DNA of 52,201 nucleotides, taken from assembly GCF_002954725.1 (NCBI RefSeq), contig NZ_MSCQ01000001.1, forward strand, positions 2,070,126 through 2,122,326, read 5' to 3'. The notes beneath the pieces were generated by a model. That model was given only the letters and a program-made list of their open reading frames with translations. It did no database searches and was not told where the DNA came from. Positions 19,828 through 28,420 of the stretch are shown piece after piece. The translations under genes and the position numbers were made by a program. Position 1 is the stretch's first letter; each line of letters opens with the position of its first letter. The stretch is from Photobacterium phosphoreum. Its GTDB lineage: Bacteria; Pseudomonadota; Gammaproteobacteria; Enterobacterales; Vibrionaceae.

Positions 19828-21000
19828 ATGAAAAAAACAGCTGTGCTTTTCCGTTCTGTAGCCATCTCTGCCACCCTGCTGGTTTCAGCTACTGTTGCTG
19901 CATCACCAGCAGTAGTACCTGAAGCTCCACAAATTGCGGCTAAAGGTTATGTTCTTATTGACTACAACTCTGGCAAAATCATTGCTGGTCATAACCAAAA
20001 TGAAAAATTAGCGCCCGCTAGTCTAACCAAACTAATGACCAGTTATGTTATTGGTCAAGAAATTAAAAACGGCAATATCTCCCCTAATGATAACGTCGTA
20101 ATTAGTAAAAATGCATGGGCGAAAAACTTCCCAGGTTCATCAAAGATGTTCTTAGAAGTGGGTAAGACCGTTAAAGTCTCAGATCTTAACCGCGGCATTA
20201 TTGTTGACTCAGGTAACGATGCTTGTGTCGCAATGGCTGAGCATATTGCAGGATCACAACAATCGTTTGTTGAATTAATGAACGGTTGGGCTAAAAATCT
20301 AGGCATGAAATCAACCCATTTTACCAACGTACATGGTTTAGATAATCCAAACCTATACACCACCCCTTACGATCTTGCTGTTCTTACACGTGCGCTTATC
20401 CACGATCTTCCAAATGAATTTAAGATCTACGATGAGAAATCATTTACCTACAACGGCATAACCCAATATAACCGTAATGGTTTATTGTGGGATCAAAGCA
20501 TGCATGTTGATGGCATGAAAACCGGTCACACAGATAATGCCGGTTATAGCTTGGTAAGTACTGCCACAGAAGGCAATGTACGTCTAATTTCAGTGGTAAT
20601 GGGCACGGCAAGTAAACATGCGCGTCTTGCTGAAAGTAAAAAGTTACTGACTTATGGTTTCCGCTTCTTCACCACGCTAACACCGTATAAAAAAGATCAA
20701 ACATTTGTGACTGAAAAAGTCTGGATGGGCGATACTGATAAAGTAAATCTTGGTGTTAATGAAAATACCTACGTTACGATCCCTCGTAGCCAAACTAAAG
20801 ATCTTAAAGCAAGCTTTGTATTAACCAAAGAACTTAAAGCACCAATTAAAAAAGGTGAGGTGATGGGTACACTTTATTACCGTTTAGGTGATACCGATAT
20901 TGCTCAGTACCCTTTAGTTGCTCTAACTGAAGTAAAGCAAGGCAGTTTCTTTAGCCGTTTAGTTGATTACGTAATGATGCTGGTACAAAGCTGGTTTTAA
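19828..21000 (+). CDS. dacA: D-alanyl-D-alanine carboxypeptidase (PBP5/6 type)
   Basis: Removes the terminal D-Ala from pentapeptide side chains in the periplasm. The frame is open from 19735, but the true start is the ATG at 19828 because the signal peptide MKKTAVLFRSVAISATLLVSATVAAS begins there. Active-site motifs are SLTK (Ser65-Lys68), SGN (128-130) and KTG (231-233). The C-terminal FFSRLVDYVMMLVQSWF forms the amphipathic membrane anchor typical of this family. Product is 390 residues (E. coli DacA 403). It follows the mrd-rlpA group as in E. coli. Confidence 0.94.
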   Translation: MKKTAVLFRSVAISATLLVSATVAASPAVVPEAPQIAAKGYVLIDYNSGKIIAGHNQNEKLAPASLTKLMTSYVIGQEIKNGNISPNDNVVISKNAWAKNFPGSSKMFLEVGKTVKVSDLNRGIIVDSGNDACVAMAEHIAGSQQSFVELMNGWAKNLGMKSTHFTNVHGLDNPNLYTTPYDLAVLTRALIHDLPNEFKIYDEKSFTYNGITQYNRNGLLWDQSMHVDGMKTGHTDNAGYSLVSTATEGNVRLISVVMGTASKHARLAESKKLLTYGFRFFTTLTPYKKDQTFVTEKVWMGDTDKVNLGVNENTYVTIPRSQTKDLKASFVLTKELKAPIKKGEVMGTLYYRLGDTDIAQYPLVALTEVKQGSFFSRLVDYVMMLVQSWF

Positions 21001-21030
21001 TCATTCGTTATAAACGCAATATGCCCTAAT

Positions 21031-21063
21031 AAGAAGCTGCCGAATGGTGGCTTCTTTGGGTTT
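21031..21063 (+). terminator. Probable terminator after dacA
   Basis: AAGAAGC-TGCC / GGTG-GCTTCTT pairs with loop GAAT, followed by TGGGTTT. The stem is good, but the T tract is interrupted. Confidence 0.5.
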
Positions 21064-21219
21064 ACAAGGCTGCATACACATTTTCCAATAACCGACAGCC
21101 ACCACCACAATTACACGCTTGTTTTCCAGCTAATGACGCATTAAGATGCCAGCATACTTCGTGTTTTGTGACTCATAACACGGTCTAAAATTGAATAAAC
21201 GCAACCTTGGAGTTCTATT

Positions 21220-21495
21220 ATGCAAGAACAAGAGCAACCAAAACTAAAAGACCTATTGGAATTCCCTTGTAGCTTTGCTTTCAAAGTCATGGGTGAGAAT
21301 AAGCCAGAGTTAGAAGATCGTATCGTTGAAGTTATTCAAAAAACGATCCCTGGCGATTACGTTCCGACATCTAAGCCAAGCAGCAAAGGGACATATACCG
21401 CTGTCTCTGTAACGGTTAATGCAACCAATGTTGAACAAATTGAAACGCTATACAAAGAACTTGGCGCGATCGACATCGTGCGCGTTGTACTATAG
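21220..21495 (+). CDS. ybeD: YbeD family protein (DUF493)
   Basis: Small conserved protein of the UPF0250/DUF493 family with an ACT-like fold; its function is not established, and its position beside lipB suggests a link to lipoate metabolism. The 91 residues include [42 protein letters not shown] and [11 protein letters not shown], all family hallmarks. Shine-Dalgarno GGAG precedes the ATG. It is flanked by its own terminator. Confidence 0.92.
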   Translation: MQEQEQPKLKDLLEFPCSFAFKVMGENKPELEDRIVEVIQKTIPGDYVPTSKPSSKGTYTAVSVTVNATNVEQIETLYKELGAIDIVRVVL

Positions 21496-21513
21496 TCATT
21501 CCATGTAAAGACT

Positions 21514-21547
21514 AATGGCGACTACTTTTCAGTCGCCATATTTTTTA
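21514..21547 (+). terminator. Rho-independent terminator after ybeD
   Basis: Stem ATGGCGACT/AGTCGCCAT with loop ACTTTTC, followed by A and T6. Confidence 0.9.
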
Positions 21548-21602
21548 TCTTTTTTCTTTTCCCTCTCTACATTTACTCTCTTTTTATCTTCTTTTTCCCT
21601 TT
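21541..21602 (+). repeat. Polypyrimidine tract upstream of lipB
   Basis: A run of about 60 bases is almost only T and C on the plus strand, interrupted by a few A residues. It continues from the ybeD terminator T tract. It is outside any gene and no protein-binding motif is recognised. Confidence 0.7.
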
Positions 21603-21673
21603 GAAATATAATCATCAAAACTATTAATAATCACTCAATAACGGGTTAATCATGCATCTTTGAGCAGTTTAGG

Positions 21674-21679
21674 TATAAT
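21674..21679 (+). promoter_or_regulatory. Probable -10 element for lipB
   Basis: A perfect TATAAT lies 58 bases before the lipB TTG. The -35 position is poor, so this would be a weak or activated promoter. Confidence 0.5.
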
Positions 21680-21737
21680 AGCGAGGTTCACAGTCATAAA
21701 ATGGCGCTTTGCGTTATATCAATAAATAGGCACAAAT

Positions 21738-22388
21738 TTGCAAAATTCTCTTATTATTAGAAATCTGGGCCGTTGTGATTATCAAACTACCTTTGATGCT
21801 ATGCATCAATTCACCAATGACCGCACCGACATGTCGGCCGATGAAGTATGGTTGGTTGAACATCACCCCGTATTCACTCAAGGCCAAGCTGGAAAAATAG
21901 AACATCAGCTCAACACAGGTGATATTCCAGTAGTGCAAAGTGATCGTGGTGGCCAAGTGACATATCATGGTCCAGGGCAGCAAGTCGCTTATATATTGAT
22001 TAACTTACGCAGAAAAAAACTCAGTGTTCGTGACCTAGTCAGCCACATCGAAAACACAATTATTAACACGCTATCTCAATTTGGGATTACATCTAATGCT
22101 CGCCCTGATGCACCTGGTGTCTATGTCGATAATCGCAAGATATGTTCATTAGGCCTACGGATCAGACGCGGCTGCTCTTTTCATGGTCTGGCACTTAATA
22201 TCAATATGGATTTGGCCCCGTTCCAACGGATTAATCCTTGTGGTTATGCTGGAATGGAAATGACGCAAACAGCGTTATTGAATGGCCCGTATGAACTGAT
22301 GGACGTTCAGCCGGTACTCATTGAAGAATTAACAAAATTACTCGACTACCCTCAGGTCGAGTGGATGACGGAAAGCAATCAACTATGA
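21738..22388 (+). CDS. lipB: Octanoyl-[acyl carrier protein]:protein N-octanoyltransferase LipB
   Basis: Moves octanoate from ACP to the lipoyl domains of dehydrogenase complexes. Family text [33 protein letters not shown] and [31 protein letters not shown] is clear. The thioester-forming cysteine is Cys168 (INPCGYAG) and the partner lysine Lys134. The start is TTG, preceded by a weak AATAGG; E. coli lipB is also reported to start at an inefficient TTG, so the unusual codon is probably conserved. The stop overlaps the lipA start (ATGA). Confidence 0.93.
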   Translation: MQNSLIIRNLGRCDYQTTFDAMHQFTNDRTDMSADEVWLVEHHPVFTQGQAGKIEHQLNTGDIPVVQSDRGGQVTYHGPGQQVAYILINLRRKKLSVRDLVSHIENTIINTLSQFGITSNARPDAPGVYVDNRKICSLGLRIRRGCSFHGLALNINMDLAPFQRINPCGYAGMEMTQTALLNGPYELMDVQPVLIEELTKLLDYPQVEWMTESNQL

Positions 22389-23356
22389 GCAAACCAATAA
22401 AAATTGAACAAGGCGTTAAATACCGTGATGCTGATAAAATGGCATTAATTCCTGTACGCAATGTTGCCCAAGAAGAAGCACCCAAAGAGGTGTTACGTAA
22501 ACCTTCATGGATGAAAATAAAACTGCCATCTGACAGTAAGCGTATTCAAGAAATCAAATCGGCACTACGTAAAAACAATCTCCACTCAGTATGTGAAGAA
22601 GCATCATGTCCAAACTTGGCAGAATGTTTTAATCACGGTACTGCAACCTTTATGATTTTAGGTGCAATTTGTACTCGTCGCTGCCCATTTTGTGATGTTG
22701 CTCATGGTCGTCCATTACCTCCCAATGCAGAAGAGCCAAGTCATCTAGCACAAACGATTGCCGAGATGAAATTGCGTTATGTCGTCGTTACATCCGTAGA
22801 CCGTGATGATCTTCGTGATGGTGGTGCTCAACATTTTGTTGATTGCATTAATGATATTCGTGCCAAAAGCCCACAGATTCACATTGAAACGTTAGTACCG
22901 GATTTCCGTGGTCGTATGGATCGCGCGTTAGATATTTTCCGTGATACGGCACCGGATGTATTTAACCATAATCTTGAAACAGCACCCCGCTTATACCGCA
23001 AGGCTCGCCCTGGGGCGAACTATCAATGGTCGTTGGATCTATTAAAGAAATTTAAAGAAATTCATCCAACAGTGCCGACTAAATCTGGCGTTATGATGGG
23101 CTTGGGGGAAACTAAAGAAGAGATCATTCAAGTTCTAAAAGATCTACGAGCTCATGGCGTCACCATGCTAACTCTAGGTCAATATTTAGCACCAAGTCGT
23201 CACCACTTACCGGTTGAACGTTATGTGCCGCCTGAAGAATTCGATGAATTAAAACAAATTGCACTCGACCTAGGCTTTACTCATGCCGCTTGTGGACCGT
23301 TTGTACGTTCGTCTTACCATGCCGATCTACAAGCTCAAGGTGTTGAAATTAAATAA
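22385..23356 (+). CDS. lipA: Lipoyl synthase LipA
   Basis: Radical-SAM enzyme inserting two sulfurs into protein-bound octanoate. The auxiliary cluster cysteines are Cys70, Cys75 and Cys81 ([12 protein letters not shown]), and the radical-SAM triad is Cys96, Cys100 and Cys103 (CTRRCPFC). The C-terminal RSSYHAD serine motif is present. The frame is open from 22361, but the start MSKPI at 22385 matches the family and creates the usual ATGA overlap with lipB. Product is 323 residues (E. coli 321). Confidence 0.96.
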   Translation: MSKPIKIEQGVKYRDADKMALIPVRNVAQEEAPKEVLRKPSWMKIKLPSDSKRIQEIKSALRKNNLHSVCEEASCPNLAECFNHGTATFMILGAICTRRCPFCDVAHGRPLPPNAEEPSHLAQTIAEMKLRYVVVTSVDRDDLRDGGAQHFVDCINDIRAKSPQIHIETLVPDFRGRMDRALDIFRDTAPDVFNHNLETAPRLYRKARPGANYQWSLDLLKKFKEIHPTVPTKSGVMMGLGETKEEIIQVLKDLRAHGVTMLTLGQYLAPSRHHLPVERYVPPEEFDELKQIALDLGFTHAACGPFVRSSYHADLQAQGVEIK

Positions 23357-23394
23357 TTAGTCGTTAATTAATAGCTAGTTGCTCGTTAATTTCC

Positions 23395-23435
23395 ATAAAA
23401 AAACCGCTTTAGTGATTAACTAAAGCGGTTTTTTA
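23395..23435. terminator. Bidirectional terminator between lipA and bamC
   Basis: Stem AAAACCGCTTTAGT/ACTAAAGCGGTTTT with loop GATTA, and A and T tracts on both sides. Confidence 0.93.
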
Positions 23436-23456
23436 ATAACCAAGATAACAGGTTAA

Positions 23457-24467
23457 TTATTTAGCAAAAGCTGCGCCAAATACCGGTGCAATTGAATCTA
23501 ATACCGATTCAGTCACAGGTTTGCCTTCATTATCAGTAATATTCAATGAAGTACGATTACCTAAATCACCAACAAGTATACGATACTTATCATTGGTTAA
23601 ATTCATCGGTTTAGTGCCAAGCTTAGTCCAGAAGGCATCATCCGGTTGACGGTATTTAACATCAATCAGACCTTGTGAACGGTTACGATCTTCAACCGTA
23701 AAACCAAGCTTTTGTAGCATTATTGGTAAACGTTCCCACATATCATCATAAGGAGCGCGTGCAATAATAATCGGTAAGCCGCTGCGATCAGTACCCATCA
23801 TAATAGGCACATTCTTTAATTGCTCAGCCGCAGCAATACGTGCTTGCTCACGCGCCATATTATCGTATTTCGCCATCACTAAATTGGTCATTAAAATGCT
23901 ATAGCGACGCTTGTTATCAACACTAACAGGTTTAACTTTACCATCTTCACGCCAATCGGTTAGCGTAATACGGTAGCTATTAATGTTAGGTGATTTTTCA
24001 ATCGTGTAACGACTACTGATCTTGGTATCTTCATCATCATTGGTCCAAGAAACCCAATCAGTATCAATACGATCAGCACTTTGTTTTACAATACCGACTT
24101 TATTATCAGTGATCAGCTGTTGTGTCACACGCCATATCTTCATTAGCTCATTTGACGAAGGCATAAACAGGGTTACACCTTGTTGATCAATGGCAAAAGT
24201 TACACCGGGAATCAACTCTAACACTTGTAGTGGTGGACGAATATCAACCTTCGTACCCACTTCTCCCTGATAAACACGTTGTGGGATCGTATAGTCAGTG
24301 TTACTAAAAGGTTGAGCACCTGCCGGCAACGTCCAACTTTCAAGTGATGGCGTATTAAGATAATTAAAATCTTGCGCTGCCTGTCGGCGACTATCTGCAC
24401 CACTAGAACATGCTGTAATGCTTGTCGCTACAACGGCGGCTAATGCTAGCCGGTATTTATAATTCAT
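23457..24467 (-). CDS. bamC: Outer-membrane protein assembly factor BamC
   Basis: Lipoprotein subunit of the beta-barrel assembly machine. The signal peptide ends at lipobox ITAC with lipidated Cys20. An unstructured N-terminal stretch (DFNYLNTPSLESWTLPAG) that binds BamD in E. coli is followed by two helix-grip domains. The 336-residue length is near E. coli BamC (344). It follows dapA by 51 bases on the same strand, the standard dapA-bamC operon, and ends at the shared terminator. Confidence 0.92.
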   Translation of the reverse strand: MNYKYRLALAAVVATSITACSSGADSRRQAAQDFNYLNTPSLESWTLPAGAQPFSNTDYTIPQRVYQGEVGTKVDIRPPLQVLELIPGVTFAIDQQGVTLFMPSSNELMKIWRVTQQLITDNKVGIVKQSADRIDTDWVSWTNDDEDTKISSRYTIEKSPNINSYRITLTDWREDGKVKPVSVDNKRRYSILMTNLVMAKYDNMAREQARIAAAEQLKNVPIMMGTDRSGLPIIIARAPYDDMWERLPIMLQKLGFTVEDRNRSQGLIDVKYRQPDDAFWTKLGTKPMNLTNDKYRILVGDLGNRTSLNITDNEGKPVTESVLDSIAPVFGAAFAK

Positions 24468-24518
24468 TTATGCTCCTGCGCTCCTATATTGTTACAGCGG
24501 TTTATTAACGATTCAGTA

Positions 24519-25397
24519 TTATAATACTTTCGCGTCAATGAGTGCTTGCTTAACAATAGGTTGCTGTGATTCGCTTAAAACAGTAAGCGGAAGTCGTAAG
24601 TTATCGTGTTCAATTAATCCCATTTGGTAAGCTGCCCATTTAACAGGAATGGGATTCGCTTCAACAAACAGTTTGGTATGTAATGGCATTAAGCGTTGAT
24701 TTATTTCTTGTGCAGCTTCAATCTTACCGTTTAAGGCCAAATCAAACATCGTCGCCATTTCTGCTGCGGCAATATTCGCTGTAACAGAAATAACCCCATG
24801 ACCACCTTCAGCAACAAAATCAACACCCGTTGCATCATCACCGCTTAATTGGATAAAATCTGCGCCACAAAGTTCCCGTGTTTTTTTAACGCGAGTAATA
24901 TCACCCGTTGCATCTTTAATACCGATGATATTGTCAAGCTTTGCTAACCTTGCAACCGTTTCTGGCAGCAAATCAACCGCAGTGCGACCCGGAACATTGT
25001 ATAAAATTTGGGGTATGTCCGTCGCTTCTGCAATGGCTTTATAATGTTGGTATAAACCTTCTTGGGTTGGTTTATTATAGTATGGCGTCACACTTAAACA
25101 GGCAGCAATTCCCGTACCAGAAAACAGTTTGGTAATCGTTACTGCTTCATGGGTTGCATTCGCTCCGGTACCTGCAATAACAGGCACGCGTCCATCAACA
25201 TACTCTAGCGTTTTTAAAACAACTTTAACCTGCTCATCAACAGTTAGTGTTGTTGATTCACCCGTTGTTCCAACCGAAATAATAGCTTTGGTACCCGCTT
25301 CAATATGGTAATCAACTAGCTTTTGTAGGCCGATGTAATCAACTTCACCTGAAGAATCAAATGGTGTCAATAATGCTACCATGCTTCCTGAAAACAT
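24519..25397 (-). CDS. dapA: 4-hydroxy-tetrahydrodipicolinate synthase DapA
   Basis: First committed enzyme of lysine and diaminopimelate synthesis; it condenses pyruvate with aspartate semialdehyde. The TIM barrel shows GTTGES (43-48), the Tyr133 motif LYNVPGRT and the Schiff-base Lys161 in [10 protein letters not shown], at the same positions as in E. coli. It has 292 residues, equal to E. coli. A strong Shine-Dalgarno (GGGGAGA) precedes the ATG. It is transcribed away from gcvR. Confidence 0.96.
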   Translation of the reverse strand: MFSGSMVALLTPFDSSGEVDYIGLQKLVDYHIEAGTKAIISVGTTGESTTLTVDEQVKVVLKTLEYVDGRVPVIAGTGANATHEAVTITKLFSGTGIAACLSVTPYYNKPTQEGLYQHYKAIAEATDIPQILYNVPGRTAVDLLPETVARLAKLDNIIGIKDATGDITRVKKTRELCGADFIQLSGDDATGVDFVAEGGHGVISVTANIAAAEMATMFDLALNGKIEAAQEINQRLMPLHTKLFVEANPIPVKWAAYQMGLIEHDNLRLPLTVLSESQQPIVKQALIDAKVL

Positions 25398-25741
25398 ATT
25401 CGTCTCCCCTTTTTTATATATCGTAACGATTCAAAGCTAACCACATTAACAACCAATCAATAAAAATGGTTACGGTATATAGCTAGTGATAAGTCATGGT
25501 ACTTTTGCATGACTATAAACTCAAGCAAAGGGTGACTGAAAACCGTTAACTGACGCGCTTTATCGTATTCATTTTAAGCGAGTCGGTAATGTTTAACGTT
25601 TCTCACACCAAAAACACATTTTTAAAGTGATTATAATTGTTAACCACACAATTATAATAAAAAATTTTGTGATTACTGATGATGATTTGCGCTCTTTTGA
25701 ATAATCAGTCTGTGCTAACATACGAATAATGATCACGAAAA
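25398..25741. promoter_or_regulatory. Divergent dapA / gcvR intergenic region
   Basis: A 344-base AT-rich gap with no credible reading frame. It must hold the dapA promoter (reverse) and the gcvR promoter (forward). TGC-TAACAT at 25713-25721 is a possible extended -10 for gcvR. A strong AT-rich inverted repeat lies at 25630-25658. Confidence 0.6.
25630..25658. repeat. Perfect 11-bp inverted repeat in the dapA-gcvR region
   Basis: ATTATAATTGT and ACAATTATAAT flank the 7-base spacer TAACCAC. There is no T tract of terminator type, so a dimeric regulator site or a structured element is more likely than a terminator. Confidence 0.7.
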
Positions 25742-26290
25742 ATGGCGCTAAATATGGAACATTACCTCGTAATAACCGCAGTAGGTACTGACCGACCAGG
25801 TATCACCGATGAGATCACTCATCTTGTCGCGCACAGTGGCTGTAACATCGTTGATAGTCGAATCGCTCTTTTTGGCTCTGAGTTCACGCTGATTATGTTA
25901 CTTTCGGGTAACAGCAATGCCATCTCAAGAATTGAATCTACACTGCCGCTTAAAGGCCAAGAGCATGATTTAATCACGGTAATGAAACGTACCAATAAAC
26001 ATATTGCGCGTTTCTTTCCATATACGGCTGATTTTCATATCGAAGCCAAAGATAGCCCTGGGCTGATTAAGAATTTCACCCATTTCATGGCTAGCCGAAA
26101 AATTGATATTTCAACCCTAAGTGCCAATACCGTTGAAAATGGCTATGCCGATATCGATAACCAATTAGTGTTGCAAATAAGTACTAATTTACCTGAAGGC
26201 TGTAATTTAGAGAGCTTACAAGAAGAATATGAAACACTTTGTTCTCAACTCAATGCTCACGGTACAGTAAATTTTATTGGTCACCATTGA
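25742..26290 (+). CDS. gcvR: Glycine cleavage system transcriptional repressor GcvR
   Basis: Glycine-responsive partner of GcvA that turns off the glycine cleavage operon. Two ACT domains are visible (about residues 7-80: VITAVGTDRPGITDEITHLVAHSGCNIVDSRIALFGSEFTLIMLLSG; and 94-170: FHIEAKDSPGLIKNFTHFMASRKIDISTLSANT). It has 182 residues (E. coli 190). A start four codons later (MEHYL) is possible. The order dapA (divergent)-gcvR-bcp matches E. coli. Confidence 0.93.
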   Translation: MALNMEHYLVITAVGTDRPGITDEITHLVAHSGCNIVDSRIALFGSEFTLIMLLSGNSNAISRIESTLPLKGQEHDLITVMKRTNKHIARFFPYTADFHIEAKDSPGLIKNFTHFMASRKIDISTLSANTVENGYADIDNQLVLQISTNLPEGCNLESLQEEYETLCSQLNAHGTVNFIGHH

Positions 26291-26366
26291 TTAATATAGC
26301 CCTTCAAAACACACCATAACAGTACGCGTTATATTGACGTTTATGACTAATTAAAAGGACAGCTGC

Positions 26367-26831
26367 ATGAATACACTAACAGCAGGAATGCTCGCCCCCA
26401 CTTTTACTTTGCTCAATCAAGACGACCAACCCGTCAGTTTAAGTGACTTTACAGGCAAAAAAGTACTGGCTTATTTCTACCCTAAAGCAATGACCCCCGG
26501 TTGTACCGTTCAAGCCTGCGGTTTACGTGACAGTAAAGCTGAATTAGAAGCACATAATGTAGTCGTTTTAGGCATCAGTATTGATCCCGTTAAGCGTTTA
26601 CCTAAGTTTATTGAGCGCGATAATCTTAACTTCACCTTATTATCTGATGAAGATCATGCGGTTGCAGATCAATTTGGGGTGTGGGGAGAGAAGAAATTCA
26701 TGGGTAAAATCTATGATGGTTTGCATCGCATCAGTTTTCTAATTGATGAACATGGCAAAATTGAGCATGTGTTTGATAAATTCAAAACCAAAGATCATCA
26801 CCAAGTCGTGCTTGATTACCTCAATCAATAA
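26367..26831 (+). CDS. bcp: Thioredoxin-dependent thiol peroxidase Bcp (PrxQ type)
   Basis: Peroxiredoxin reducing hydrogen and alkyl peroxides with thioredoxin. The peroxidatic cysteine is Cys46 and the resolving cysteine Cys51 in MTPGCTVQACGLRD, the typical PrxQ CX4C spacing. GVWGEKKFMGKIYDGLHRISFLIDEHG is also characteristic. The 154 residues are normal. Shine-Dalgarno AAAGGA precedes the start. It is followed by a terminator shared with perM. Confidence 0.94.
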   Translation: MNTLTAGMLAPTFTLLNQDDQPVSLSDFTGKKVLAYFYPKAMTPGCTVQACGLRDSKAELEAHNVVVLGISIDPVKRLPKFIERDNLNFTLLSDEDHAVADQFGVWGEKKFMGKIYDGLHRISFLIDEHGKIEHVFDKFKTKDHHQVVLDYLNQ

Positions 26832-26854
26832 TATCATCTAAAACTACAGCTATT

Positions 26855-26882
26855 AAAAAAGGCCGCTATCGGCCTTTTTAAG
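26855..26882. terminator. Bidirectional terminator between bcp and perM
   Basis: Stem AAAAAAGGCCG/CGGCCTTTTT with loop CTAT; A and T tracts flank both sides. Confidence 0.9.
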
Positions 26883-26922
26883 TTTTTTAGTCTGGTTAAC
26901 TCACGATAAATTTATCAAGAAA

Positions 26923-27993
26923 TCAGTAACTCACAGGTGGTATAGCTTCTTTCATCACTAATGCACTCCACACCGCTTTGACTAAGGTTGCTAATGGGAT
27001 CGCGAAGAACACTCCCCAGAATCCCCATAACCCACCGAAGACTAACACCGCAACAATAATGGCCACAGGGTGTAAATTAACCGCCTCAGAAAACAGTACC
27101 GGTACCAATACATTACCATCAAGTACTTGCACAATACCGTAAGCAACTAATAACCACCAAAAATCAGGTGTCCAGCCCCATTGAAATAAAGCAACCATCG
27201 CAACAGGTACTGTGACAGCTGCGGCACCAATATAAGGAATTAATACCGATAAGCCGACTAACACCCCTAGTAGCACAGCATACTGAAGCCCCATCACCAC
27301 AAACACAATATAACTCGCGATGCCAACAATGAATATTTCAATCACTTTCCCACGAATATAATTCGAGATTTGCTGGTTCATTTCGACACTAACCTTACCA
27401 GCTAGACGACGGTTTTTAGGTAATACCCCTATAAATGACCGCAAAATAGTGTCTTTATCTTTCAATAAAAAGAACAGTAATAAAGGCACTAAAATCAAAT
27501 AAACCCCTAACGTGGCTAAACTCACTAATGATGATAATGAGCCTTTAACAACGCTGCCGCCTAATGCCAGCACTTTTTCACGTAAGGTATCAGTAAAGAC
27601 GGTGATTTGATGAGCTTGAACAAAATCAGGATAACGCTCAGGAAGGCTGGAGACATATAACTGCAAATCATTGAGCATTTTGGGAACATCAGCACTTAAA
27701 TTGGTAATTTGATGCCAAATAGTCGGCACTAAACCCAACAACGCTAAAATCATTAATCCTGCAAAAACAATCAATACTACTGCAACAGCAAGTGTTCGTG
27801 GTACGCCCCACAGGGTTAAACGTGCTACCGGCGATTCAAGTAAATAGGCCAAAACGATGGCAACTAATAGCGGTGTAATTAACCCCCCAAAGAAATATAA
27901 GGTTAAAAAAGCACCGCCTAAAATGATCATTAAACTCACAGCATGAGGATCAGAGAATCGGCGTTGATACCAACTTTTAAACATATCCAACAT
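26923..27993 (-). CDS. perM: AI-2E family transporter PerM (YfgO)
   Basis: Multi-pass inner-membrane protein of the AI-2E/PerM family; the substrate is not settled for this branch. About eight hydrophobic segments are visible, with family text SDPHAVSLMIILGG, LLVAIVLAYLLESPVARL, MNQQISNYIRGKVIEIFIVGIASY, LSVLIPYIGAAAVTVPVA and LDGNVLVPVLFSEAVNLHPVAIIVAVLVFGGLWGFWGVFFAIPLATL. It has 356 residues (E. coli 353). It is 4 bases downstream of the TusA-like gene, so the two form an operon facing away from bepA, as in other Vibrionaceae. Confidence 0.91.
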   Translation of the reverse strand: MLDMFKSWYQRRFSDPHAVSLMIILGGAFLTLYFFGGLITPLLVAIVLAYLLESPVARLTLWGVPRTLAVAVVLIVFAGLMILALLGLVPTIWHQITNLSADVPKMLNDLQLYVSSLPERYPDFVQAHQITVFTDTLREKVLALGGSVVKGSLSSLVSLATLGVYLILVPLLLFFLLKDKDTILRSFIGVLPKNRRLAGKVSVEMNQQISNYIRGKVIEIFIVGIASYIVFVVMGLQYAVLLGVLVGLSVLIPYIGAAAVTVPVAMVALFQWGWTPDFWWLLVAYGIVQVLDGNVLVPVLFSEAVNLHPVAIIVAVLVFGGLWGFWGVFFAIPLATLVKAVWSALVMKEAIPPVSY

Positions 27994-27997
27994 GAAG

Positions 27998-28252
27998 TTA
28001 CTGTCCTTTTTTCACAATAATCACCAGCTGATCAATCGTTTCAGCCTGTATATCAATAATAAATCCATTATTTTGTAAATAACGAAAAATATCCGTTTTT
28101 GCACTGGGTTGTGAAACCTTAATCACCAGTTTCTGGGTTGGTGATAAGTGTTTACATCTTCGCTTCACCATCAATAATGCTAACGGGCAACGGTGTGCCA
28201 TAAGATCAAGCGTGAGGATTTCCATTCCAATAGAGTGACAGTGATTATTCAT
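27998..28252 (-). CDS. TusA/SirA-family small sulfur-carrier-like protein
   Basis: An 84-residue protein with the TusA-type motif LDLMAHRCPLALLMVKRRCKHL, placing the conserved cysteine at Cys22 just before the CPxP-like turn (here CPLA). TusA proteins carry persulfide sulfur for tRNA thiolation and other pathways. This paralogue is the one usually paired with perM, and its sulfur role is unproven. The N-terminus (MNNHCHS) is short and has an additional cysteine. It is coupled to perM by a 4-base gap. Confidence 0.82.
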   Translation of the reverse strand: MNNHCHSIGMEILTLDLMAHRCPLALLMVKRRCKHLSPTQKLVIKVSQPSAKTDIFRYLQNNGFIIDIQAETIDQLVIIVKKGQ

Positions 28253-28420
28253 TGTCGTATTGTACCCTTAACCGCAAGGAATAAGCGAGATAACCACAAA
28301 CGAATATCATAATAGCGAACCTAAGCTAAAATTCGCTGTCATAACAACGCAGCAGGTTATCGATAATTATCCCGTTATCCTATATTAATCATTAATCGAC
28401 ATGGTGGTTGTATTATTAAT

